A stretch of 56,206 nucleotides of DNA, from assembly GCA_025800145.1 (NCBI GenBank), contig JAOXSH010000115.1, forward strand, positions 1-56,206, written 5' to 3'. Source of the DNA: Cohaesibacter sp. (GTDB lineage: Bacteria; Pseudomonadota; Alphaproteobacteria; Rhizobiales; Cohaesibacteraceae). The notes under the pieces were generated by a model. That model made no database searches. It saw only the letters and a program-made list of their open reading frames with translations, and was not told where the DNA came from. Positions 24,960 through 32,623 of this stretch are shown here, piece by piece (position 1 is the first letter of the stretch; each line of letters begins with the position of its first letter). A program made the position numbers and the translations under genes.

Positions 24960-26471
24960 ATGGTTGATCTCTCGGACTTGGATTATCTTTCCGACAATCT
25001 TGCCAATCGCGCGCGCATCATTGCGCAGGATCGCAGCTGGACCAATATCATTGATGGCAAATTTGAAGCGGCCTTGTCTGGCCACAGCCTTGATATGATT
25101 GAACCCTCAAGCGGCACACCCTTTTGCACCATTGCCCGTTCCGGTCTTGAAGATGTCAATGCAGCGGTCAGTGCGGCCCGCACCGCCTTCGAGCAGGGAT
25201 CATGGCCTCAGATGCCAGCAGCAGAGCGGGGACGACATCTTTCGCGCCTATCCTCTCTAATACTGGAGCATTTCGAGGAATTGGCCGCGCTGGAAAGCCG
25301 CGATACGGGCAAACCCTTGCGACAAGCAGAAGCGGATATTACCGCAACAGCCCGCTATTTTGAATATTATGGCGGCGCGGCGGACAAGGTGCATGGACAA
25401 ACCATTCCCTTGCCCAATGGCTTTACAGCCATGACATTGCATGAGCCCCATGGCGTTGTTGGCTCCATCATTCCATGGAATTACCCGGCCCAGATTATGG
25501 GCAGAGTGGCAGGAGCGGCCCTTGCCATGGGCAATTGTCTGGTCATCAAACCGGCAGAAGATGCTTGCCTGTCCATCTTGCGATTGGCAGAGTTGGCGCT
25601 GGAAGCGGGCATTCCAGCCGGTGTCCTGAATGTGATCACCGGAACAGGAGAAGAGGCAGGCGCCTTGCTTTCCTGCCATCCGGGGTTGGATTTCATCACC
25701 TTTACCGGTTCGCCAGAAGTCGGCACATTGGTGCAAAGGGCAGCAGCGGGCAATCATATTGGTTGCACATTGGAACTTGGGGGCAAAAGCCCACAAATCC
25801 TCTTTGAGGATGCAGATCTGGATGCCGCCATGCCTGTGATCACCAATGCCATCATCCAAAATGCCGGACAAACCTGTTCTGCTGGCTCGCGCCTTCTGGT
25901 GCATGTGAGTCAATGGGATCAGGTGCTGGAGACATTGCGTGGCCATTTCGAAAAGCTGGTGGCCAATCGTCACGATGCCAATGCGGATTTGGGTCCATTG
26001 GTGACAGGCCATCAGGCCGAACGGGTGGCGGGCTTTCTGGATCTGGCAGATGATGCCAACATCCCCGTTCTGGCGGCAGGCACCATTGCCGACGATGCCC
26101 CGCAAGGGGGCTATTATGCAACGCCGACACTCTTTGGACCTGTGCCCGCAGATAGTGCGCTGGCACAAGAAGAAGTCTTTGGCCCTGTCCTCTCTATGCT
26201 GCCGTTCAAGGATGAAGAAGAAGCCATTGCATTGGCCAATGGCACGCCCTATGGCCTGGTCGCAGGCATCTGGACCAGAGACGCCGCCCGGTCCATGCGT
26301 CTGGCGCGGGCCATTCGGGCAGGGCAGGTCTATATTAACGGCTATGGCGCAGGCGGTGGCATAGAATTGCCCTTCGGTGGCTTTAAAAAATCTGGCCATG
26401 GCCGGGAAAAGGGCTTTGAAGGCCTTTACGAATTTTCTGCCACCAAGACCATTGTTATGAATCATGGTTAG
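24960..26471 (+). CDS. NAD(P)+-dependent aldehyde dehydrogenase
   Basis: 503 residues. Full ALDH fold: GSIIPWNYPAQI (oxyanion Asn174), KPAEDACLS, GVLNVITGTGEEAG, FTGSPEVG (cofactor loop), LELGGKSP with general base Glu272, QNAGQTCSAGSRL with catalytic Cys306, EEVFGPVLSM and the C-terminal LPFGGFKKSGHGREKG. It oxidises an aldehyde to the acid; betaine-aldehyde or gamma-aminobutyraldehyde-type substrates are common in this subfamily, but the substrate here is not known. The stop codon TAG is the first part of a tandem hairpin repeat. With the SDR and the dehydratase-like gene it suggests a catabolic set. Confidence 0.93.
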   Translation: MVDLSDLDYLSDNLANRARIIAQDRSWTNIIDGKFEAALSGHSLDMIEPSSGTPFCTIARSGLEDVNAAVSAARTAFEQGSWPQMPAAERGRHLSRLSSLILEHFEELAALESRDTGKPLRQAEADITATARYFEYYGGAADKVHGQTIPLPNGFTAMTLHEPHGVVGSIIPWNYPAQIMGRVAGAALAMGNCLVIKPAEDACLSILRLAELALEAGIPAGVLNVITGTGEEAGALLSCHPGLDFITFTGSPEVGTLVQRAAAGNHIGCTLELGGKSPQILFEDADLDAAMPVITNAIIQNAGQTCSAGSRLLVHVSQWDQVLETLRGHFEKLVANRHDANADLGPLVTGHQAERVAGFLDLADDANIPVLAAGTIADDAPQGGYYATPTLFGPVPADSALAQEEVFGPVLSMLPFKDEEEAIALANGTPYGLVAGIWTRDAARSMRLARAIRAGQVYINGYGAGGGIELPFGGFKKSGHGREKGFEGLYEFSATKTIVMNHG

Positions 26472-26666
26472 AGCGCATTCCCGAAAAGTTGCAGACTTTT
26501 CGGATAAGAATTCGCTTGGCAAAAGAGCGCATTCCCGAAAAGTTGCAGACTTTTCGGATAAGAATTCGCTTGGCAAAAGAGCGCATTCGGCGAAAAGTTG
26601 CAGACTTTTCGGATAAGAATTCGCTTGGCAAAAGAGCGCATTCGGCGAAAAGTTGCAGACTTTTCG
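26471..26666 (+). repeat. Tandem hairpin repeat cluster A
   Basis: 3.6 copies of a 54-55-bp unit starting GAGCGCATTC. Each contains a CGAAAAG/CTTTTCG hairpin around TTGCAGA, followed by GATAAGAATTCGCTTGGCAAA. Similar hairpin words are dispersed in Hyphomicrobiales genomes. The ALDH stop codon overlaps the first base of the array. Confidence 0.85.
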
Positions 26667-26721
26667 TGCCGGTCTTGTCAGACGAGAATGCGGGAAGAAA
26701 AGACAGGGAAAAGAGAGTGAT

Positions 26722-27489
26722 ATGAGCGATCAGCCAACCACAGAGACCAAAGGACGTCTTGCCGGAAAAGTGGCCATCATCACAGGGGCTGCCTCTGGTT
26801 TTGGTGAGGGCATGGCACGTCGCTTTGCCAAAGAAGGCGCAAAAGTGGTGGTGGCTGATCTCAATCTTGAGGGTGCAGAAAAGGTCGCCAGCGAAATTGG
26901 CGGTCTTGCTGTCGGGGTCGATGTGACAAAATCAGCTGATGTCGATAAAATGGTAGAAGGGGCGCTTTCCTTGGGCGGTCTTGATATTCTTATCAATAAT
27001 GCAGGCTTCACCCACCGAAATCAGCCCATGCTGGAGGTGGATGAAGATACATTTGACCGGATCTTTGCTGTCAATGTCAAAGCCATTTTTCTGGCTGCCA
27101 GAAGGGTTGTCCCCTTCATGGAAGAGCAGGGCGGTGGTGTGATCATCAACACCGCCTCAACGGCAGGCTTGCGCCCGCGCCCCGGTCTGGTGTGGTATAA
27201 CAGCTCCAAGGGGGCGGCCATTTCAATGACCAAATCCATGGCGGTGGAACTGGCCCCCAAACAAATCCGCGTCAATGCCTTATGCCCGGTTGCTGGCCCA
27301 ACCGGCATGTTGCATCTCTTTATGGGCGAGGATACGCCGCAAAAGCGTGCTCAGTTTGAAAGCTCCATCCCCATTGGGCGACTATCCAGCCCGCAAGACA
27401 TGGCCAATGCTGCGCTCTATCTGGCGAGTGACGAAGCCAATTTCATCACTGGCGTCGCTTTGGAAGTGGACGGAGGGCGTTGTATTTAG
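26722..27489 (+). CDS. Short-chain dehydrogenase/reductase (SDR)
   Basis: 255 residues, classical SDR. TGAASGFG (21-28) binds the NAD(P) pyrophosphate; VVVADLN (Asp46) after strand 2 suggests NAD preference; NNAG at 92-95; catalytic Ser146 in INTAST, Tyr159 and Lys163 in YNSSKGA. The C terminus ITGVALEVDGGRCI is typical of the glucose/3-ketoacyl dehydrogenase-like group. GAGAG precedes the ATG at 26722. It lies between two clusters of the same tandem repeat, and its stop TAG is the start of the second cluster. Substrate unknown. Confidence 0.92.
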   Translation: MSDQPTTETKGRLAGKVAIITGAASGFGEGMARRFAKEGAKVVVADLNLEGAEKVASEIGGLAVGVDVTKSADVDKMVEGALSLGGLDILINNAGFTHRNQPMLEVDEDTFDRIFAVNVKAIFLAARRVVPFMEEQGGGVIINTASTAGLRPRPGLVWYNSSKGAAISMTKSMAVELAPKQIRVNALCPVAGPTGMLHLFMGEDTPQKRAQFESSIPIGRLSSPQDMANAALYLASDEANFITGVALEVDGGRCI

Positions 27490-27650
27490 AGCGCATTCCC
27501 GAAAAGTTGCAGACTTTTCGGATAAGAATTCGCTTGGCAAAAGAGCGCATTCGGCGAAAAGTTGCAGACTTTTCGGATAAGAATTCGCTTGGTAAAAGAG
27601 CGCATTCGGCGAAAAGTTGCAGACTTTTCGGATAAGAATGCGCATTCTTA
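27489..27650 (+). repeat. Tandem hairpin repeat cluster B with terminal palindrome
   Basis: Three copies of the unit in cluster A (starts 27489, 27543, 27598), same orientation. The cluster ends in an 18-bp palindrome TAAGAATGCGCATTCTTA (27633-27650) that includes the TAA stop of the converging dehydratase-like gene; it may serve as a bidirectional terminator. Confidence 0.85.
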
Positions 27651-28619
27651 CTCCACCACAGGAGTTTGACCGGACAGGATTTGCGCAATCCATGCGGCAT
27701 CAATATTCTGGCCGCTCAAAACGGTGCCGACTTTTTTGCCCTGCATTGCGTCTTGCTCACTCAAGAGACCGGCCAGAGAGGCCGCGCCGGAGCCTTCGGC
27801 AAGATTATGCGTTGCTTGATAAATCAGACGCACAGCCTTGGCAATCAGATCATCATCAACGCGGATAACCCGCTCGGCACCTTTTAGAACAAGATCCAGT
27901 GCATCGGGGTCAGGACAGCGCACCGCCATGCCATCGGCAAAGGTATCTGAGCGGTCCGCTTCGCACAATGTGCCTGTCTCAAAGCTTTTGGCATAACCAT
28001 CTGAGCGATCCGAAACCACGCCGATAATTTTGGTTTTAAGGCCCAGCGCATCGCGAGCGGTAATCATGCCACAAATGCCGGATCCCTTGCCGATCGGCAC
28101 ATAAATGCTGTCAAAATCTCGATGGGCTTGCATCATTTCATAAGCGTAAGTCCCAACACCGGCTACCAGATCTTCATGAAAAGAGGGCACCATATGCATG
28201 CTCTTTTCTTCTGCCATCTGCTTGGCAACGCCAACGGCCAGATCAAAATCATCGCCCGATTCAATCAAATCCGCCCCAAAAGCTTTCATGGCCGCATTCT
28301 TTTCAGGCGAATTGCCATGGGGCACCACGATGGTGGCTTTCAGATCCTGCACATTGGCGGCGAAAGCAAGGCTCTGCCCATGATTGCCCCTTGTTGCCGA
28401 AATCAGATTGGGATTTTCCGGGAACCGCTCCTTGTGACGGGCTGCATAGACCAAGCCGCCGCGCACCTTGAAAGCCCCGGTCGGCGTGTGATTTTCATGC
28501 TTCATCCACACATCCACCCCCGTAGCAGTGCTCAAAAGCGGCCAATTGTAACAAGCGGTGGCAGACATGGAGCGATAAACCAGATCTTCGGCTTTTTCAA
28601 AATCACGACGGGACAACAT
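27648..28619 (-). CDS. Threonine/serine dehydratase-like PLP enzyme (fold type II)
   Basis: ~323 residues. KHENHTPTGAFKVRGGLVYA has the PLP lysine (Lys51); SATRGNHGQSLAFAA binds the PLP phosphate side and substrate carboxylate; PIGKGSGICG replaces the usual GGGGL loop for the phosphate; LSGQNIDAAW closes the domain. It belongs to the group of threonine, serine or hydroxyaspartate dehydratases. No ACT regulatory domain. ATG 28619 has AAGAGG upstream and fits the family start. Divergent from a MocR regulator with operator-like repeats between them, so it is probably its target. It converges on the SDR. Confidence 0.88.
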   Translation of the reverse strand: MLSRRDFEKAEDLVYRSMSATACYNWPLLSTATGVDVWMKHENHTPTGAFKVRGGLVYAARHKERFPENPNLISATRGNHGQSLAFAANVQDLKATIVVPHGNSPEKNAAMKAFGADLIESGDDFDLAVGVAKQMAEEKSMHMVPSFHEDLVAGVGTYAYEMMQAHRDFDSIYVPIGKGSGICGMITARDALGLKTKIIGVVSDRSDGYAKSFETGTLCEADRSDTFADGMAVRCPDPDALDLVLKGAERVIRVDDDLIAKAVRLIYQATHNLAEGSGAASLAGLLSEQDAMQGKKVGTVLSGQNIDAAWIAQILSGQTPVVE

Positions 28620-28672
28620 GGCGGACCTCTTTGTCTGGTAATAGGGAATATTCTTGCAGCATGACAAAGATA

Positions 28673-28702
28673 ATTGTATGGTTCAATACAATGATTGTAT
28701 GG
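28673..28702. promoter_or_regulatory. Candidate MocR operator
   Basis: ATTGTAT (28673-28679) and its inverse ATACAAT (28686-28692) form a dyad. ATTGTATGG also repeats directly at 28673-28681 and 28694-28702, 21 bp (two helical turns) apart. MocR-type regulators often bind such paired direct repeats. The site lies between the divergent dehydratase-like and MocR genes. Confidence 0.65.
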
Positions 28703-28792
28703 GAAATAAAATCAATTGTCTCCCATGCAATGGGTAGGTGAGCGCACAAGCCGAGCATAGAATGGCAAACCAAACAGGCGAGCGGACATAAA

Positions 28793-30196
28793 ATGACCAA
28801 CAACAAGACAAAATGGTGTCCTGATTTATCGTGTTTCAAAGGCCCCAAATATCGCGCCATTGTGCAGGCAATGGAGCAGGATATCCAGCAAGGCCTCTTG
28901 CGCCCCGGTGACAAAATGCCAACCCAGCGCGATTTGGCATGGAGTTTGGGTCTCAATCTTTCGACGGTGACAGATGCCTATCGCGAGGCTACGCGCAAAC
29001 ATTTGATTGCAGGCGAAGTGGGACGGGGCACCTTCATTCTGGCCAGTGCGGTCGAAGCCCAGCTTTATGCCCCCGGTTCCGCTCGATCCGATGAAGGAGC
29101 TGGGGATGTGATTGATCTGTCCACCAATATCCCGGCGCGCGCCTTGCAGGACAAGGATGTTCGCGAAGCATTGCAAACATTGATGCAATCGGAAAATCTC
29201 GCCCAATTGATGGAGTATCACAGCCCCTCTTTGTTACAGCGCTGTCGGCAGGCTATTGCGCATTTTTATCAGCCGCGCGGTTTTCACCCTCGAACCAGCG
29301 ATATTTTCCCTTGCGCAGGAGCGCAAGCCGCCCTCTATGCAGCTCTGCAAATGATTACCAAGCCTGATATGGCAATTTTGGTGGAAGAATTTACCTTTCC
29401 GGGCATGAAAGTGACTGCCCGCCAATTGGGCTTGCGCCTCATTCCCGTCGCGATGGATGAGGAAGGATTAATCCCGGACGATCTTGATAGGGCGGCCAGA
29501 GCCTCCGGGGCCAGAATATTGGTGGCCAGTCCGATTTTGCAAAATCCCACAGGGGCCAGCATGGGGCCATCGCGCCGCCGCGCCATTGCAAACAGCATTG
29601 AGCAGCTGGATCTGACATTGGTTGAGGAGGATGTCTATGGTGCCTTCACCACGGACCCGCCTTTGAGCCTGCATCTGGCCGGGCGTGCTTTGCTGGTCGG
29701 TGGCTTTTCCAAATTGGTGGCACCGGGGCCGCGTTTTGGCTTTGTGATTTCCATGCTGGACGAGGCGCGCCTGTCTGGCCTAAGCGCAGATGAGCTGGTC
29801 CATACGACAAGTTGGATGACAGCCCCGCTGATGCTGGCGCTGGCTTGCCAATGGGTGGAGACGGGCACCGCAGAAGAGCATATGGATTGGCAACGCCAAG
29901 AGGCCAGAGGCCGCCAAATCATGGTGCGCAGAAAATTGGCCAATGTCATGCAGGTGCCCGCGCTTGGCAAAGCCCCGGCAGCGCCCCATCTCTGGATCAA
30001 TGTGACAGATACGATGTCAAGCGGCGATCAATTGGCTGCCAAGGCAAGGGCCCATGGCGTGGAAGTGGTCCCCGCCAGTACTTTTTGTGCCGGGCGGATG
30101 CAGCGCGATGGGCTGCGCCTGTGCCTGACAGCCCCGCTGGGACGGGCAAGCCTGACAGAAGCCTGCCAACGTTTGACCAAAGCCTGGAGAGAATGA
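28793..30196 (+). CDS. MocR-type regulator (GntR HTH fused to aminotransferase domain)
   Basis: 467 residues. Residues ~15-83 are a GntR winged helix: KYRAIVQAMEQDIQQGLLRPGDKMPTQRDLAWSLGLNLSTVTDAYREA...GRGTFI. Residues ~105-467 form an aminotransferase class I domain: GAQAALYAAL, NPTGASM, VEEDVYGAF (Asp/Tyr for PLP) and VGGFSKLVAPGPRFGF with PLP Lys307. MocR proteins use the PLP domain to sense an amino compound and switch transcription. It is divergent from the dehydratase-like gene, and its stop directly abuts the acetyltransferase start. Confidence 0.93.
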   Translation: MTNNKTKWCPDLSCFKGPKYRAIVQAMEQDIQQGLLRPGDKMPTQRDLAWSLGLNLSTVTDAYREATRKHLIAGEVGRGTFILASAVEAQLYAPGSARSDEGAGDVIDLSTNIPARALQDKDVREALQTLMQSENLAQLMEYHSPSLLQRCRQAIAHFYQPRGFHPRTSDIFPCAGAQAALYAALQMITKPDMAILVEEFTFPGMKVTARQLGLRLIPVAMDEEGLIPDDLDRAARASGARILVASPILQNPTGASMGPSRRRAIANSIEQLDLTLVEEDVYGAFTTDPPLSLHLAGRALLVGGFSKLVAPGPRFGFVISMLDEARLSGLSADELVHTTSWMTAPLMLALACQWVETGTAEEHMDWQRQEARGRQIMVRRKLANVMQVPALGKAPAAPHLWINVTDTMSSGDQLAAKARAHGVEVVPASTFCAGRMQRDGLRLCLTAPLGRASLTEACQRLTKAWRE

Positions 30197-30691
30197 ATGG
30201 CGCTAAGAACAGCCTGCAGAGACGATGCCACCATCCTTGCCGCTCTATCCATCGAGGTATGGCTGGACAGCTATGCCAAAGACGGCGTACCGCTGAGTTG
30301 GGCCGACTATGTTTTGAGCCATTTTTCGCCAGAGACAATGCAAAAAAGACTGGATGATCCAGACAGTTTCATCTGGCTGGTAGAGGAGAATCCCTTTGTG
30401 AAGGGCTATATCAGGATCTCAAAAGCGGTGCGAGACTGGGAAATTGACACCCTCTATATCCGCCGTCATCACTGGGGGCAGGGCCTTGGCAAACAGCTCT
30501 TGCACCATGCACTGAGAGCGGCAAAAATCCAAAAGGCAGAGACTGTCTGCCTCACGGTTAACGATCAAAATCAAAAGGCGATAGATTTCTATAGAAATCA
30601 AGGCTTTATCGAGTGCGGGGAGGATTGGTTCTGTCTGGATCAGGCCCAATATCGCAATCTTGTCATGTCTCATAACCTTGCTGGGTTTTGA
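30197..30691 (+). CDS. GNAT family N-acetyltransferase
   Basis: 164 residues. GNAT core: YIRISKAVRDWEIDTLYIRRHHWGQGLGKQLLHHALRAAKI, with the acetyl-CoA loop Q/R-x-x-G-x-G as HWGQGLGK, then ETVCLTVNDQNQKAIDFYRNQGFIECGE. The ATG immediately follows the MocR stop (TGA-ATG), so the two are coupled. The last 29 bases overlap the 3' end of the converging sulfatase gene. Substrate unknown; the YesJ/PaiA-like TVNDQNQKAIDFYRNQGF segment is common in small-molecule acetylases. Confidence 0.88.
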   Translation: MALRTACRDDATILAALSIEVWLDSYAKDGVPLSWADYVLSHFSPETMQKRLDDPDSFIWLVEENPFVKGYIRISKAVRDWEIDTLYIRRHHWGQGLGKQLLHHALRAAKIQKAETVCLTVNDQNQKAIDFYRNQGFIECGEDWFCLDQAQYRNLVMSHNLAGF

Positions 30692-32291
30692 GCTTGAAAA
30701 GATGCAAGGTTTCTTCCCGCGGCCATTCTGGTGAGGAAAACACCACCCCGCGCTCCAAAAACTCAGGCTTATGCCAAGCGGCGCGCTCGGCCCTGCGGCT
30801 CTGCAGATGATCAATGATCACATCGCGCATGGCCTTTTGACGGGCAAATGTGGTTTGGTCTGTGATGCGATTGCTCAACTCATAGGGATCGGCCTCAAGA
30901 TCATAAAGCTCATCCTCATCGCCCCAAACGGACACATATTTCCAGCCATCCATATAGAGAATCTTCTGATAACTGACATCGCCGGAATGGCCAAAATGAT
31001 CGCAAATCATTGCATCCCGGCGGGCCTTTCCGCCAATGAAGGGCAGCAAGTCTTCCCCATCCAGTGAAAGGGGATGCAAAGCCTCAAGGTCAACCCCACC
31101 CGCACTCAGCATGGTGGCGGTCATATCAAGCAAATTCACCGGGTCCGAGACTTTCGTCCCCGCCGCAATCTCGCCCGGCCAATGCATGATCAAAGGCACC
31201 CGACCCACTTCCTCGGTAAAGGTGGAATATTTATCCCACCCCCCGCCATGGCTGGCAATGCCATCCCCATGATCTGCCGTGACAATGAACAATGTCTCCT
31301 CAGCTAGACCTGTTTCTTGTAAACACTCATAAATTCGGCCAATAGCGGCGTCGGTCTGCAAGCCTGCCGCATAACAGCGGGCCAGCACCGTTTGCCATGT
31401 GGGCCAGTCTTGCCAGCGCTTCGATGCCCGATGCAGACAGCGCAAATCCCTATGCACACGATAGCGCAAGGGCTTATCCGTTAAATCGTCTGCAAAGCTT
31501 GGATAAGGGCCAATCTCATCAGGATTGACCTGATCAGCATAAAGTTCAGAAGGATAATAGGGGTGATGCGGCCCCCAAAGGCTGGTTACCAGCAAAAATG
31601 GCTCTTTATCTGGCGCATTGGCATCAGGCCTATCTGCCAAATGGCGTAATTGCTCACAAGCCAGATTGGTGACAAAAAACTGCTCCTGCCTCTCTGGATT
31701 TCCCAGCAAAACACCGGCCCCGTCCATATAATCCCACGGTTCGTCCGGGTCCATCAAAACCTCTGCCCCATCCAGCTGAGGTCGCATCAAATGATGATCA
31801 ATACGGCATTTTGGCTGCTCTTCTCCAAGGCTTTTGAGGTAATTTTTATAGGTGTTTGAGCGATAGACATTGCCATATTCGGGCAAAGACCACCCCTTGA
31901 TGCCATAATCCTGCGGTCCCTTGTCGGTGCCGCAATGCCATTTGCCAAAATAATAGGCGTCATATCCAACAGCGGCCAAAGCTTGCGGAAAGAGGATTTC
32001 ATCCTCGCGAAATTCCTTGCGATTGTCAGCAATCGGATATTCGCAATTCCAGCGCATCCCATGTTTATCAGCCCGTTTGCCGGTCAGCATAGAGGCACGA
32101 GAGGGCGTGCAAATCGGGGTAATGGCATAGGCCTTGTCAAACCACGCCCCTTGTTTGGCAATCCGCTCCAGATGGGGCCAATGATAGGCATAAGCTCCTT
32201 CAAAGGACGCCCGATAATGCCCGGCAAACGCCACATGATCAGCAATGACAAGAACAATATTGGGACGTTTGGGCGATGCGCTGTTTGACAT
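30663..32291 (-). CDS. Type I sulfatase (arylsulfatase/choline-sulfatase-like)
   Basis: ~542 residues. The sulfatase signature CTPSRASMLTG at Cys61 is the site of formylglycine formation. IVLVIADHVAF holds the N-terminal Asp metal ligand, though the usual second Asp is His. YYFGKWHCG, VTSLWGPHHPYYP, TADHGDG (metal Asp-His) and LYDLEADPYELSN (near the C terminus) are as in other sulfatases of this clan. No signal peptide is visible, suggesting a cytoplasmic enzyme. An FGly-generating or anaerobic maturase gene is not in the window. I chose ATG 32291 (MSNSASPKRPNIVLV). Its 3' end overlaps the acetyltransferase gene by 29 bases. Confidence 0.9.
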   Translation of the reverse strand: MSNSASPKRPNIVLVIADHVAFAGHYRASFEGAYAYHWPHLERIAKQGAWFDKAYAITPICTPSRASMLTGKRADKHGMRWNCEYPIADNRKEFREDEILFPQALAAVGYDAYYFGKWHCGTDKGPQDYGIKGWSLPEYGNVYRSNTYKNYLKSLGEEQPKCRIDHHLMRPQLDGAEVLMDPDEPWDYMDGAGVLLGNPERQEQFFVTNLACEQLRHLADRPDANAPDKEPFLLVTSLWGPHHPYYPSELYADQVNPDEIGPYPSFADDLTDKPLRYRVHRDLRCLHRASKRWQDWPTWQTVLARCYAAGLQTDAAIGRIYECLQETGLAEETLFIVTADHGDGIASHGGGWDKYSTFTEEVGRVPLIMHWPGEIAAGTKVSDPVNLLDMTATMLSAGGVDLEALHPLSLDGEDLLPFIGGKARRDAMICDHFGHSGDVSYQKILYMDGWKYVSVWGDEDELYDLEADPYELSNRITDQTTFARQKAMRDVIIDHLQSRRAERAAWHKPEFLERGVVFSSPEWPREETLHLFKLKTQQGYET

Positions 32292-32420
32292 GAAGTTCAA
32301 AGGCCTGTGACAGAAATGCAATCGGTCAAACTCTAGCAAATTCGCGGTATCATGCCAGCCTTAAATCCGGTACTCACAAAGGCTTGAAGAAAGGCAAGGT
32401 GTGGTATCTGAGGATAAGAG

Positions 32421-32556
32421 TCTGATTTAAAAATCCTGAACCAGCTCTCTCCCCTCCCAAACTGCCCACGAGGGGACCATGACGGGCGGTTTGGGAGGGG
32501 AGAGGGCTGGATATGTCGCCTAAAAGTCTCATATCGAGACTTTTAAATCGGGCACT
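32421..32556. repeat. Two partial copies of the dispersed palindrome
   Basis: TCTGATTTAAAAATCCTGAACCAG at 32421-32444 has the left-arm type. TAAAAGTCTC/GAGACTTTTA (32521-32545) plus AATCGGGCACT to 32556 matches the perfect copy. Between them a CCCTCCCAAACTGCC...GGGAGGGG stem is visible (about 32453-32503). These sit between the sulfatase and the histidine kinase. Confidence 0.6.
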
Positions 32557-32623
32557 AAGAGCAAAAGAGCCAAAAAGGGCCGCTGATAACAGCGACCCTT
32601 TCAAAAGCAAATCCGGTCTTTGC

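Noticed and set aside
25257..26576. 439-codon - strand frame
   Set aside because: Antisense shadow of the aldehyde dehydrogenase, whose motifs are complete on the + strand.
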